Positions 41,281 to 50,562 of a stretch of DNA of 64,000 bases are shown here, piece after piece (the stretch's first letter is position 1; every line of letters starts with the position of its first letter). The notes below the pieces were generated by a model that was given only the letters and a program-made list of their open reading frames with translations, ran no database searches and was not told the DNA's origin. The DNA is taken from NCBI GenBank assembly GCA_028284765.1, contig JANQRA010000014.1, forward strand, positions 1 through 64,000. Reading direction: 5' to 3'. Source of the stretch: Acidimicrobiia bacterium (GTDB lineage: Bacteria; Actinomycetota; Acidimicrobiia; Spongiisociales; ZC4RG35). Both the position numbers and the translations under genes were made by a program.

Positions 41281-42671
41281 CGAAGACACTCTTCGACAAG
41301 GTCTGGGACTCCCACGTCGTAGTCGAGGCCGAGAGAACGTTGCTCTACGTAGACCTCCACCTCGTCCACGAGGTGACCTCTCCGCAAGCGTTCGCCGGAC
41401 TCCAGGAGGCAGGGAGAACGGTCCGCCGCCCGGATCTCACTTTCGCCACGGTTGACCACGCTGTACCCACCGAAGGGCGCTCTCTCGGCATTCGTGATCC
41501 GCTGTCGAAGAAACAGGTAGACACACTGAGGCAGAACTGTGCCAACCACGGGGTGGAGCTATTCGATATCGACGACCCCCGACAGGGCATTGTCCACGTG
41601 GTCGGGCCCGAGCTGGGCCTGACCCAACCGGGCTCGGTCATAGTTTGCGGCGACAGCCACACCTCCACTCATGGCGCTTTTGGCGCCCTCGCCTTCGGCA
41701 TCGGAACATCCGAAGTCGAGCACGTACTCGCCACCCAGACTCTTTGGCAGGCTCGACCCAAGACGATGGCATTGGAAGTCGAGGGCCACCTCCCAACGGG
41801 AGTCAGCGCCAAAGACTTGATCCTCGGCATCATCGCCACCCACGGAGTGGGTATGGGCAGAGGCCATGTCATCGAATACCGGGGCAAGGCAGTCGAGTCT
41901 CTGTCAATGGAAGAACGGATGACCGTCGCCAACATGTCTATCGAGGCAGGGGCCAGGGCGGGCATGATCGCGCCAGACCAAACCACGATCTCCTATCTCG
42001 AGGGTAAGCCCCGGTCGCCTGCCGGCACAGACTGGGACGAGGCGGTTGCCCGCTGGTCGGAACTGGCCACGGATCCCGGAGCGGAATTTGACAGCGTCAA
42101 GAGCGTCGATGCGTCCAGCTTGGAACCGCATGTCACCTGGGGAATCAATCCGGGTCAGGCAACCTCAATCAACGGAGAGGTCCCCTCCCCCGACTCCTTC
42201 GATGATCCGGTGCAGCGCGAGACCGCCTCACGAGCACTCGAGTACATGGGCCTAGCTGCTGGAACCGCCATCTCGGACATACCAATAGACCATGTGTTCA
42301 TCGGCTCTTGCACCAACTCCCGGCTCGAGGATCTGCGAAAGGCCGCCCGTCTTCTGAATGGGCACTCGGTCAAGTCCGGTGTTTCGGCGGTCGTAGTGCC
42401 CGGATCAATGCAAGTGAAGGCAGCAGCCGAAGCGGAAGGTCTCGACAAGACGTTCAAAGCGGCTGGCTTCGCTTGGCGGGATGCCGGCTGCTCCAGTTGC
42501 CTCGCCATGAATCCCGATGTCATCCCAGCCGGCGAGCGATGCGCTTCAACCTCCAACCGGAACTACGAAGGCCGCCAGGGCAAAGGTGCACGCACCCACC
42601 TGGTCAGCCCCGAGATGGCAGTTGCGGCCGCGGTCGAAGGTCACTTCGTCGATGTCAGGAACTGGGAATGA
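41277..42671 (+). CDS. leuC: 3-isopropylmalate dehydratase, large subunit
   Basis: 464 residues. The aconitase-type active site is complete: [33 protein letters not shown], and the three 4Fe-4S cysteines sit in [16 protein letters not shown] and [12 protein letters not shown]. It isomerises 2- to 3-isopropylmalate with LeuD. It overlaps leuB (ATGA) and leuD (ATGA). Confidence 0.95.
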   Translation: MTKTLFDKVWDSHVVVEAERTLLYVDLHLVHEVTSPQAFAGLQEAGRTVRRPDLTFATVDHAVPTEGRSLGIRDPLSKKQVDTLRQNCANHGVELFDIDDPRQGIVHVVGPELGLTQPGSVIVCGDSHTSTHGAFGALAFGIGTSEVEHVLATQTLWQARPKTMALEVEGHLPTGVSAKDLILGIIATHGVGMGRGHVIEYRGKAVESLSMEERMTVANMSIEAGARAGMIAPDQTTISYLEGKPRSPAGTDWDEAVARWSELATDPGAEFDSVKSVDASSLEPHVTWGINPGQATSINGEVPSPDSFDDPVQRETASRALEYMGLAAGTAISDIPIDHVFIGSCTNSRLEDLRKAARLLNGHSVKSGVSAVVVPGSMQVKAAAEAEGLDKTFKAAGFAWRDAGCSSCLAMNPDVIPAGERCASTSNRNYEGRQGKGARTHLVSPEMAVAAAVEGHFVDVRNWE

Positions 42672-43228
42672 AACCCGTGGACACGGTTGCCGGGACCATG
42701 GTGTCGCTCCCCCAGGCGGATATCGACACGGATCAGATTATTCCTCAGAAGCACCTGAAACGCATTGAGCGAACCGGATACGGAGAGTTCCTGTTCGACT
42801 ACTGGGCGAATGATCAGCCTGACTTCACACTCAACGATCCGGCGCGGGCCAAAGCCAAAGCCTTGATCACTGGACCCAACTTCGGGTGCGGATCGTCCAG
42901 AGAGCACGCAGTTTGGGCCATCCGGGACAGAGGCTTCGAGGTCGTGGTCGGACCTTCGTTTGCCGACATCTTCTCAGGAAACGCCGTGAACAACGGTCTC
43001 CTCCTCGTTCAACTACCGGAAGCCGCAGTCAACGAACTCCATGACATTGCCATAGACCCCGATGCGACCGTCCACGTATCTCTGGAAGATCAGGAGGTTC
43101 GTGCGGGAGATCGTGTCTGGAAGTTCGAAATCGATCCGGAGGTCAAACGCCGACTTCTCGCCGGGCTCGACATGGTCGGCGTCACACTCGAATACGAGGA
43201 CGCCATCTCGGCGTACGAACGTCAGTAG
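42668..43228 (+). CDS. leuD: 3-isopropylmalate dehydratase, small subunit
   Basis: 186 residues from ATG 42668. Family residues include the opening [40 protein letters not shown] and [18 protein letters not shown], which form the swivelling aconitase C domain. It works as a heterodimer with LeuC. Its end overlaps the convergent acyltransferase by seven bases. A longer open frame to 42308 is only a read of leuC in another frame. Confidence 0.95.
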   Translation: MKPVDTVAGTMVSLPQADIDTDQIIPQKHLKRIERTGYGEFLFDYWANDQPDFTLNDPARAKAKALITGPNFGCGSSREHAVWAIRDRGFEVVVGPSFADIFSGNAVNNGLLLVQLPEAAVNELHDIAIDPDATVHVSLEDQEVRAGDRVWKFEIDPEVKRRLLAGLDMVGVTLEYEDAISAYERQ

Positions 43229-44268
43229 GAGTGGGGATCGTCGAACGGCTCTTCGGTGTCGGCGAGGCGGTCGGTGATCCAAGAGTCAATCTCGGCCCAT
43301 ACATCGAATAGCCAGGCCTCTTGCTCCTCTGGCGGCGGGATTCGATCGGCCGGGTAGTACCAAACCTTGGCCGCGACGTTTGTGTCCGTCGGAATACCTC
43401 TCCAGATGTCGCCAGGGGTGACGAACGTCTCCAGCCCGGCGTGTCCGACGAAGAACACGTCAGAGTTTGCAGGAGCGTTGGCCAGCGCTGTCATGACACC
43501 TTTCGACCTCGGCGGAAGTGTGTTCTTCAACTCTTCCGCACGCTCCGCCAACTCAGGCCGCCCCATCTCACGGAGCTTCTCGATGCTTCGCTTGTAGCGG
43601 GTTTCGGTGTAGTTGGCACCCTCGGGAAAGATGACAAACGCATCGTCGTCGTCCATCGAAGCTGCGATCTCGCCAATCGTCTCGACCACGGCATCCTTTG
43701 CCTTCTTGACCGGCACGAAAGCTGACGGAAGCCGATTGAGCATGACATCGATCGCTGGGTCCCATTGGAGGAACTCCTTCATGACGATGCGAGGCTGGCG
43801 CTTGAACCGATTGGCCAGGCCATCCATGAGAAGGATGGAGTCGCCCGGGCCCGCATGCCTACTCAAGACGAGGATCGGGTTCCGGCTGTTGTTGAGGGTT
43901 CTTGGCGGATCACCTTCGGTGACGACATTGAGTTTGAAGGTGAATTTGGCTGAGGCGACGATTCTGCGAAGCATCCAGCTGAGAAGCGCGTAGTGGGCGT
44001 CGATGAATGTGGGCGACCCGATCTTCCACCCGAATCCCGAGAGGATCCATAGAGCGAACATCACAGTGAGTGCCGCTGCTTCCACCAGGAGGTAGAGGAA
44101 AAGGAACCAGACGATTCTGAGAATCCGCCACTTTCCGGGCACGTATCTCGATATGAATGCTGCTCCGACCAAAACGATCGGCAAGGTGAGGGTGAGTAGC
44201 ACGACACCCAAAACGAGGCCCGGGGCGATGAGCAGTCGCCGGATCGGTTTTGCAGGAGGAGCGATCAC
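43222..44268 (-). CDS. PlsC-type 1-acyl-glycerol-3-phosphate acyltransferase
   Basis: 348 residues. Two or three N-terminal helices (GVVLLTLTLPIVLVGAAFI, FLFLYLLVEAAALTVMFALW) precede the PlsC domain with the catalytic HAGPGD (HxxxxD type), VPVKKAKDAV and FPEGANYTE. It would acylate a lipid acceptor at the membrane. It overlaps the patatin gene by ATGA, and that gene overlaps the SnoaL-like gene, so a three-gene lipid unit is likely. Confidence 0.85.
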   Translation of the reverse strand: MIAPPAKPIRRLLIAPGLVLGVVLLTLTLPIVLVGAAFISRYVPGKWRILRIVWFLFLYLLVEAAALTVMFALWILSGFGWKIGSPTFIDAHYALLSWMLRRIVASAKFTFKLNVVTEGDPPRTLNNSRNPILVLSRHAGPGDSILLMDGLANRFKRQPRIVMKEFLQWDPAIDVMLNRLPSAFVPVKKAKDAVVETIGEIAASMDDDDAFVIFPEGANYTETRYKRSIEKLREMGRPELAERAEELKNTLPPRSKGVMTALANAPANSDVFFVGHAGLETFVTPGDIWRGIPTDTNVAAKVWYYPADRIPPPEEQEAWLFDVWAEIDSWITDRLADTEEPFDDPHSY

Positions 44269-45089
44269 TGCTGTTCTTCCAAGTAGTCAACTGCCGCCTG
44301 ATATGCAGCGTTCATACGATCCTCGATCCCGTTGGTGTCACTCCATCGGAGCTGGCTCCGATCGTCCCAGGCGATCGGGCTGCCGGTAGGGAGTACGTGC
44401 ACATCGATACCTTCGGGCATGTGCTTCATGGCGGTTGCGAACCGATGCCGCCGGGCGATCTCGAACGAGATGAGTGCGGCCTCGTAGAGCCGATGTGGCG
44501 GACGTAGAGGTGTCTCGAGTCGGCCGACCTGGAGGACGTAAATGGTTGTCGCACCAAGGGACACAGCCCTGCTCAAAGGCACGGAGTTGACGAGACCACC
44601 GTCATAGAAGTGCTCGCCGTCGATCTCGACGGGCGGGAAGAGAGCAGGAACTGCCGACGAAGCCAGGACAGCATCGACGAGCGGTCCTTCTTCAAACCAG
44701 TGCTCTGAGAAGTTCTCGATAGATGCGGCAACACATTGGAAGGGGACGGGCAGATCTTCGATGAGGGTGTCTCGGTGCACGGCCCTCTCGAGTAAACGTC
44801 GCAACTCGTGGGTCCCCAGCATGGAAGGTTTCAGGGTGGCGACCCTGCTGAGGCGATGGATGAGTCTCGTCTCGAAAAGATTCTCTCCGGTGGCCTGTTC
44901 CCAAAAACCCGTAAGGCGGTCGACACCCTCTTTCCCGGGATAGTCGGCGATAACTGCGCCGTTGAATGCGCCGATCGACGTCCCAAGTATCAGGTCGGGT
45001 TCGATGTCTGCCTCGAAGAGAGCCCGAATCATCCCGACCTCGACGGCTCCCCATTTGCCGCCGCCACCCAGGACAAAGGCAGTGGTCAC
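44265..45089 (-). CDS. Patatin-like phospholipase
   Basis: 274 residues from GTG 45089, whose codon overlaps the upstream stop (GTGA). The oxyanion loop GGGGKWGAVEVG is near residue 8, the nucleophile elbow GTSIG near 36 and the catalytic Asp in DGGLVNSVP near 150. It would hydrolyse acyl esters of lipids. The upstream 76 codons of the longer open frame overlap another gene and were rejected. It couples with the acyltransferase downstream, suggesting lipid remodelling. Confidence 0.88.
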   Translation of the reverse strand: MTTAFVLGGGGKWGAVEVGMIRALFEADIEPDLILGTSIGAFNGAVIADYPGKEGVDRLTGFWEQATGENLFETRLIHRLSRVATLKPSMLGTHELRRLLERAVHRDTLIEDLPVPFQCVAASIENFSEHWFEEGPLVDAVLASSAVPALFPPVEIDGEHFYDGGLVNSVPLSRAVSLGATTIYVLQVGRLETPLRPPHRLYEAALISFEIARRHRFATAMKHMPEGIDVHVLPTGSPIAWDDRSQLRWSDTNGIEDRMNAAYQAAVDYLEEQQ

Positions 45090-45442
45090 CCGCTGTCCTC
45101 CTCGATGTACCACTCGGTGAAGTCGTAGCAACGATCCCCGGCGAACCTGATCACCCAGAGATTCCGAAAGGAGGTCGGGGGCTCGAAGTAGTTCGTCTTT
45201 CCGGTGACGACGGCCAGGTCGTCCGTCTCGACGAGCGGGAGCCATTGGAAGTCCCAGTTTTCCTCGGAGTCGTTTATCTCCTGCCACCTCTGGACGATTT
45301 CGTCGATACCTTCCCATTCGCCATCGGCAGTCTGCGGGTCATAGACCGCATCAGCCGTGAACAGCTCCCGGATGTGGTCTTCATCGTTGGAACTCCACGC
45401 AAGTACGTAGCGATCCATCCATTGGTCGAGTCGTTCGCTCAT
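45086..45442 (-). CDS. SnoaL-like / NTF2-family protein
   Basis: 118 residues. The start (RLDQWMDRYVLAWSSNDEDHIRELFTADAVY, read in pieces of YVLAWSSND and FTADAVYDP) and EGIDEIVQRWQEI are typical of the SnoaL-like alpha+beta barrel. Members act as isomerases, hydrolases or ligand-binding proteins. It is first in a unit with the patatin and acyltransferase genes, and 82 bases separate it from a divergent TetR gene, whose operator may also control it. Confidence 0.75.
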   Translation of the reverse strand: MSERLDQWMDRYVLAWSSNDEDHIRELFTADAVYDPQTADGEWEGIDEIVQRWQEINDSEENWDFQWLPLVETDDLAVVTGKTNYFEPPTSFRNLWVIRFAGDRCYDFTEWYIEEDSG

Positions 45443-45487
45443 CGGTGGCGCAAGTTAGCCGGATGTGCGTCTGCGGGCGCATCCAAC

Positions 45488-45516
45488 CTATAACGATTGC
45501 TATAACGTATGTTATC
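45488..45516. promoter_or_regulatory. Probable operator for the adjacent TetR regulator
   Basis: ATAAC GTAT GTTAT (45502-45515) is a perfect inverted repeat overlapping the region just before the TetR start. CTATAACG also occurs twice 12 bases apart (45488 and 45500). This suits binding of a TetR dimer and could control both the TetR/redox operon and the divergent SnoaL-like unit. Confidence 0.6.
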
Positions 45517-45524
45517 GTCGAGCT

Positions 45525-46142
45525 ATGGCAACTCGAAGCCTGGTCAAGACCGACCACTTGATCAACTCTGCCCTCGAACTGCTGGCCGCCGAGGGGGCGG
45601 CTTCTCTCCGGGTGAGGCGTATCGCCGAAGCAGCCGGCGTTTCGACCATGGCTGTGTATTCGGGATTCGGAAGCCTTCAGGGTCTTCTAGAGCAGCTGTA
45701 CAAGCGAGGCTTCTCGCTTCTCGAGGACGAGATGAAGCGTGCAAACACGACCGACCAGCCGATCGCCGCCATCGAAGCCCTCGGGTTGGCGTACCGACGC
45801 TTCGCATTGGGCAACCCAGGCCTATATGCGCTGATGTTCGAACATCCGCTGCTCGACTTCGACCCATCCCCTGCCTTGAGGCAACAGGCTTTGGAGACCA
45901 CGTTCGGCATGTTGATCGAAGCGGTGGAAAGGGCCCAGGAAGACCAACAGGTCACCCAAATGGATTCGACCCGGCTTGCCTATCTCCTCTGGATCACTAC
46001 CCATGGCGCGGTCTCGCTCGAGCTCACCCACAGCATCCGGAGCCCTCTCCCAGGCTGGTTCCTCGACTCCGAAACGGCAGGGAGGGCCGTGTTCCTGGAA
46101 GCGCTGCGAGCGACATTGGCCGGATTGGGACCTGAACGATGA
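45525..46142 (+). CDS. TetR-family transcription regulator
   Basis: 205 residues from ATG 45525. The N-terminal helix-turn-helix is LINSALELLAAEGAASLRVR with RIAEAAGVSTMAVYSGFGS, as in TetR. The C-terminal part (TetR_C_33-like, RRFALGNPGLYALMFEHP, ALWITTHG-type helix) would bind a ligand. Its stop overlaps the start of the molybdopterin fusion gene (ATGA), so that gene is the likely target. A palindromic operator precedes it. Confidence 0.88.
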   Translation: MATRSLVKTDHLINSALELLAAEGAASLRVRRIAEAAGVSTMAVYSGFGSLQGLLEQLYKRGFSLLEDEMKRANTTDQPIAAIEALGLAYRRFALGNPGLYALMFEHPLLDFDPSPALRQQALETTFGMLIEAVERAQEDQQVTQMDSTRLAYLLWITTHGAVSLELTHSIRSPLPGWFLDSETAGRAVFLEALRATLAGLGPER

Positions 46143-47146
46143 GTCAGTCGAGCTCCTCGCTGAAACGCACCAACCAGGCGCTGCTGGTGTTGGTGCCGCT
46201 AGCCGTGGCCACGGGTCTGTTCGCCAACACGATTGGTGTCGACTGGCTGATCGACCCAGCCACCATCCATGGTGTGGTTGCACTGGCAATCGCCCTCCTC
46301 ACTCCGTGGAAGGCGCCCATCGTCCAACGGGGTTTGGGGATGAAGCGAAAAAGTCGGTGGAATTCGCTGGCTCTGTTAGCCCTGATCGCCATCACACTCG
46401 GCAGCGGTCTGCTCCATACCACCGGCCTGACCGATCGGATAGGCCCGCTGACGCTGATGCAGGTGCATATCGGTGCGGCCACCATCGCCCTCCTGTTGAT
46501 TGTCTTCCACTACCGCTCACACCGTGTGCCGGTGCGGAAGCCCGACCTCAATCGCCGATCGTTTCTGAGGCTTGCCACGTTGGGGTCAGCGGCAGCCGCA
46601 ACCTGGATCGTTTGGGAGGGTGTCCTGGATGTTGCGGGTGCCGAAGGGGCCGATCGCCGATTCACGGGATCACACGAAAGGGGATCCTTCAATCCGGCCG
46701 CCATGCCCGTCACGTCATGGTTGAACGATCGCGTGCCTCGAATCGACGGCGAAGAGTGGACTATCGCCCTCGACGATGGCGAGCTGTCATTGGTCGACGT
46801 GAAGGCACGCCCTCAAGAAGAGCTGACCGCCGTACTCGACTGCACCAGCGCCTGGTATTCAGAGCAGGTCTGGACCGGCGTTCGATTGGATCGACTGATC
46901 ACCACCCAGAAGCGAAGCATCGAAGTTGTGTCGGCCACCGGATACGCCCGCCGCTTCCCTGCCGGTGACCTCGACAAACTGTGGCTGGTCACCGATGTCG
47001 GTGGTGAGCCAATATCGGCTGGACACGGATTTCCGGCGCGAATCGTCGCACCTGATCGCCGTGGGTTCTGGTGGGTGAAGTGGGTAACGGAGATCAGGTC
47101 TTCCGATGTTCCGTCTTGGCTCCAGCTTCCCTTCCCGATTACGTAA
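46139..47146 (+). CDS. Membrane cytochrome b-like helices fused to a sulfite-oxidase-type molybdopterin domain
   Basis: 335 residues. Residues 1-125 hold four helices with several His (IHGVVAL, QVHIGAATIALLLIVFHYRSH). At about 130 comes a twin-Arg-like LNRRSFLRLATLGSAAAA, and about 175-330 resembles the oxidoreductase molybdopterin-binding domain, with VLDCTSAWYSEQVWTGVRLD (Cys as Mo ligand) and GHGFPARIVAPDRRGFWWVKW. The order suggests haem-bearing helices passing electrons to an outside Mo enzyme in one chain. A second protein at 50563-51669 has a comparable layout with another redox domain. Co-regulated with TetR. Confidence 0.8.
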   Translation: MSQSSSSLKRTNQALLVLVPLAVATGLFANTIGVDWLIDPATIHGVVALAIALLTPWKAPIVQRGLGMKRKSRWNSLALLALIAITLGSGLLHTTGLTDRIGPLTLMQVHIGAATIALLLIVFHYRSHRVPVRKPDLNRRSFLRLATLGSAAAATWIVWEGVLDVAGAEGADRRFTGSHERGSFNPAAMPVTSWLNDRVPRIDGEEWTIALDDGELSLVDVKARPQEELTAVLDCTSAWYSEQVWTGVRLDRLITTQKRSIEVVSATGYARRFPAGDLDKLWLVTDVGGEPISAGHGFPARIVAPDRRGFWWVKWVTEIRSSDVPSWLQLPFPIT

Positions 47147-47165
47147 TCAAGCGCTGAGGGCGTTG

Positions 47166-47660
47166 CTAAACACCCAGTCGCCGGACCAGACGCCGGCGGA
47201 GCGACAGATTCTCGGGCTTCGGGAACGCCATCACGAACCTGTGGCCTGAGCGCTCGAACCCCAGCCCCTCGTAGAACTCGACCAAGGTATCCACCTGCGT
47301 CCAGAACCAGAGTTGCGAGTACTCTCGCTTCACCGCCTCTTGCGCCAGAAGGCCCATGAAAGAGCTGGCGGCTCCATGACCCTGATGCTCCGGTGAGACC
47401 GCCACCCCTAACACCTGGATTCCCGGGATGTCGCTGGCGATGTAGTGGCTTTCTCGGAACATGGCGAGCGCGATCACCTCATCCTCGTCGTAGGTGAGCA
47501 CGTAGATCTTGTAAGTCGGCCTGAGGATCATCCGCCGAAGCCGTTTCTGGATTTGCCGGTCCGTCCCGCTGATCTTGAGCTCACGAGCAATCGCAGGAAG
47601 GGCCTTGAGATCCCCAAGACGCGCTTTGCGGTAGTCCAACTTCGAGTAGTCGAAATCCAT
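47166..47660 (-). CDS. GNAT-family N-acetyltransferase
   Basis: 164 residues from ATG 47660; the longer frame to 47735 is Arg-rich and unlikely. The acetyl-CoA site is VLGVAVSPEHQGHGAASSFMG (motif A; V-x-x-x-x-Q-G-x-G) and FYEGLGFERSGHR (motif B). It would transfer an acetyl group to an unknown amine. There is no linked substrate gene; it faces the convergent Mo fusion gene with 19 bases between. Confidence 0.82.
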   Translation of the reverse strand: MDFDYSKLDYRKARLGDLKALPAIARELKISGTDRQIQKRLRRMILRPTYKIYVLTYDEDEVIALAMFRESHYIASDIPGIQVLGVAVSPEHQGHGAASSFMGLLAQEAVKREYSQLWFWTQVDTLVEFYEGLGFERSGHRFVMAFPKPENLSLRRRLVRRLGV

Positions 47661-47755
47661 CACAGGTGAGCTTACGAGAGCGTTCTCGTGGTGAACAATG
47701 AGTCGGCGAACCCGAATTCGTCTGTGACTGCGCAATTCGCTACCTGTCTTTGGCC

Positions 47756-47842
47756 ATGGGCTTCTTCGACAAGAGGGAATTCAGGAAGCCGGGTCCTCCC
47801 GACCGTCCTGAACTGCCGGAGGAGATCTGGTCCGTGCCGTGA
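47756..47842 (+). CDS. Possible 28-residue microprotein
   Basis: A short frame (ATG 47756 to TGA) encoding a polar, Pro-rich peptide beginning MGFFDKREFRKPG and ending PEEIWSVP. It lies in 219 bases between the acetyltransferase and the permease gene. There is no clear ribosome site, so it may be chance; only conservation would decide. Confidence 0.25.
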   Translation: MGFFDKREFRKPGPPDRPELPEEIWSVP

Positions 47843-47879
47843 GGGTGGCTAGCGTTCTGCCAATCCGAACCAGGTAGGG

Positions 47880-50219
47880 ATGTTGAAACAACCGAGCGAG
47901 CTACAGAGAGACCTCGGTTTCTGGAGCGCTCTGACAATCGGTGCGGGAACCATGATCGGCGCCGGCATCTTCTTGCTTGCCGGGCGCGCCATCGAAGCAG
48001 CCGGCCCCGGAGCGGTCCTTTCCTATGCCATTGCCGGAGTGGTTTGTGTTCTCACCGCAGCTGCGGCAGCGGAGCTTGCAACTGGTATGCCCACTTCTGG
48101 TGGCGACTACTACTTCGTCTCTCGCTCTCTAGGTGCAGCCTTCGGTGCCATCTCTGGTGTCGGTATCTGGCTCTCACTGACTGTCGCGATCGCCTTCTAC
48201 CTAGTCGGTACAGGAGAGTTTTTGGCCCAGGTCACTCCCCTTCCCCAGGTCGCCGGCGCCCTCATCGGAGCCGCTGTTCTGATGGTCCTGAACGTCGTGG
48301 GGGCGAAGGTCTCAGGATCAGCTCAGATCGTCATCGTTCTGGCCTTGATGGTGATCCTCGGGATCTTTGTGGTCGGTGGAGCATTCCAAGCTGACACCGT
48401 GAACCTGACACCGTTCCTCCCCGAGGGCAGCGGTGCGATCCTGTCGACGACAGCGCTGGTGTTCGTCTCATTCTTGGGCTTCGTCAAGATCGCGGCAGTC
48501 GCGGAGGAGATCAAACAACCAGAGAAGAACCTGCCTCGAGCGTTGATCGGATCGGTTGTGCTGGTGACAATCCTCTACATCCTGATTGTCCTGGTCATCG
48601 CAGGTGTCTTCACAAGCGACGAACTGCAGGACATTCCCGATCCGCTTACACGGATCGCTCGCATGGCCTTCGGCAGTGCTGGCGCTACGGGCATCATCAT
48701 CGCCGGACTATTCGCCACCTTGTCGTCAGCGAACGCTTCGATCCTCGCCGCCTCTCGCATCAATCTGGCCATGTCCCGAGATGGCTTGTTCCCTGAACGG
48801 CTCGCCGAAATCAATCGCAGGTTCGTCACACCACTAAAGGCAATCATCCTCACCTCTGTGATCGCAGCGGCGCTCATCATTGCCCTCCCGAACATCGAGG
48901 AACTCGCCAAGATTGCTTCGTCCCTGCAGCTGTACTCGTATGCGGCAATCAACGTCGGAGCAGTAGCTCTCCGCGCAGCCGATCCCCCCTGGTATCAGCC
49001 GACCTTCCGAGTTCCGCTCTCCCCTATCCCCCAAGCACTCGGAGCCCTCGGTTGCGTGGTGATCATCGGCTTCTCCGGCTTGATCGCACAACTGGCAGTC
49101 GTCGGGTTGATCATCCTGAGTCTCGTCTGGTACTGGTTCCGGAAGTCTCAGGTTGAGTTTGAGTCCGCCGTTGACCGGCTTCGTGTCCGTTGGAGCCAGC
49201 TCGGTCTTCGTGCCCTGTTCTCCCCGCCAACAGCCACCGACATCCAAAAGGCTGACGGAAAGGTCGCGCCGATGGAGCAGATTCTGGGAACTGTCGATGA
49301 CCGTCGAGTGGCCGTTGCCATAGCTAATCCGGCCACCGAGCGATCACTGCTCGTCCTTGGAAGGTGGCTGGCAACAGGAGCGGAGGAACCAGGGCAGGTG
49401 TTGGCGGTGCGCCTCGCTCAAGTCCCTCGCCAAACTCCGCTGGGCGCGGTTGGACCCAAATCACCGACGATCCGGACGGCGCGTCGTTCCCTGGAGCGGG
49501 CCGTGCAGGAGATGCCCGTGATGCCGGATACCGGCGGACGGCCGGTCGATGAGACGGAAGTCTCGCTGGTGGTGCAGCCAGCGCACGACGTAGCGACAGG
49601 TCTCGTACAGCAGACCGTCAACAACAAAGCTGACCTGTTGGTTCTCGGTTGGCACGGCGGTTTCTCTCTCGGAAGAATCGCCGATTCGCCTGTCCGCCGT
49701 GTCATCGAAGGACTCCCCGCTGACTTTGCAGTCTTGAGAGACCGCGGACTCGACAAGCTGGAAAACATCCTCGTCCCCTGGGGAGGTGGCCGACACGCCA
49801 GGCTCGGGTTGGAGGTGGCCCTGAGAATCTCAGGTGCGACCGGGGCGAAGGTCAACATGCTTCGGGCGGTGCGCGATGACGTCGACGCCGAGAAAGAAAT
49901 TGAATCGGTTCGCGACGAGATCGAGCCTCTCACCGATCAGGTTGAGGCTGAAGTCGACGTGCTGGTGCGGCCGTCGCAAGACGTCGTCGCAACGATCGTC
50001 GACGAAGCGGGCGAGCACGACCTGATCGTCATCGGAGCTTCAGGCGAGACCGGACTTCGCACCGTTTTGTTCGGAACGATCCCAGACATCGTGGCCGACC
50101 GGGCTCCTGGTTCGGTCCTGCTGGTGCGTCGGTTTGTCCCCGAACACTGGGCGTACAAAACGTCCGATCGATTCAAACGCTTCAGGGAGCGAGTTGGACT
50201 CTCGTCGTCGGCGGAGTGA
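47880..50219 (+). CDS. APC-family amino acid permease fused to tandem UspA domains
   Basis: 779 residues. Residues about 10-430 form the 12-helix APC/LeuT core with the family marks GAGTMIGAGIFLLAGRAIEAAG, LSYAIAGVVCVLTAAAAAEL and GGDYYFVSRSLG. Residues about 455-775 are two UspA-like domains; the second ends IVIGASGETGLRTVLFG, DRAPGSVLLVRR, with the ATP-binding glycine pattern. Fusions of this type occur in Actinobacteria and Archaea and may let nucleotide levels gate transport. The transported amine is unknown. It is 27 bases upstream of the small Cys-rich gene. Confidence 0.9.
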   Translation: MLKQPSELQRDLGFWSALTIGAGTMIGAGIFLLAGRAIEAAGPGAVLSYAIAGVVCVLTAAAAAELATGMPTSGGDYYFVSRSLGAAFGAISGVGIWLSLTVAIAFYLVGTGEFLAQVTPLPQVAGALIGAAVLMVLNVVGAKVSGSAQIVIVLALMVILGIFVVGGAFQADTVNLTPFLPEGSGAILSTTALVFVSFLGFVKIAAVAEEIKQPEKNLPRALIGSVVLVTILYILIVLVIAGVFTSDELQDIPDPLTRIARMAFGSAGATGIIIAGLFATLSSANASILAASRINLAMSRDGLFPERLAEINRRFVTPLKAIILTSVIAAALIIALPNIEELAKIASSLQLYSYAAINVGAVALRAADPPWYQPTFRVPLSPIPQALGALGCVVIIGFSGLIAQLAVVGLIILSLVWYWFRKSQVEFESAVDRLRVRWSQLGLRALFSPPTATDIQKADGKVAPMEQILGTVDDRRVAVAIANPATERSLLVLGRWLATGAEEPGQVLAVRLAQVPRQTPLGAVGPKSPTIRTARRSLERAVQEMPVMPDTGGRPVDETEVSLVVQPAHDVATGLVQQTVNNKADLLVLGWHGGFSLGRIADSPVRRVIEGLPADFAVLRDRGLDKLENILVPWGGGRHARLGLEVALRISGATGAKVNMLRAVRDDVDAEKEIESVRDEIEPLTDQVEAEVDVLVRPSQDVVATIVDEAGEHDLIVIGASGETGLRTVLFGTIPDIVADRAPGSVLLVRRFVPEHWAYKTSDRFKRFRERVGLSSSAE

Positions 50220-50245
50220 TCAGCGGAGTGGCTTAGGCTGCGCTG

Positions 50246-50551
50246 ATGGTCACAGAAGCGCCAGCCGTCGAACTGCACCCAGAGTTAGATGAGGCTGACG
50301 ACGATCTGGATCATCTCGTCTGTTGTCGCGACGACTGGCAAACAGCTCTTTGTGGAGCTGACGTCTCCAAGGCACCGATCGTCCTCTTCACCGACAACAT
50401 CTGTGAACCCTGCCTGTTGGAAGTAGATGCGTTCCTCCAAAGGCGTGGTGCGATCGAGCCGGTCGAAGGAGAATGCTTCAAGGACGGCACCAAGTGCCCC
50501 GACGAAGACCATGTCCTCATGGCTGTACTGAACCGACCAGAGGGCCTCTGA
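50246..50551 (+). CDS. Small acidic Cys-rich protein, unknown
   Basis: 101 residues from ATG 50246. Cys-containing pieces HLVCCRDDWQTALCGAD and DNICEPCLLEVDAF, spaced like a small zinc ribbon, are followed by ECFKDGTKCPDEDH. The net charge is strongly acidic. No family is recognised. It follows the permease-UspA fusion closely in the same direction and may be co-transcribed. Confidence 0.6.
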   Translation: MVTEAPAVELHPELDEADDDLDHLVCCRDDWQTALCGADVSKAPIVLFTDNICEPCLLEVDAFLQRRGAIEPVEGECFKDGTKCPDEDHVLMAVLNRPEGL

Positions 50552-50562
50552 AGCGACCAGGG

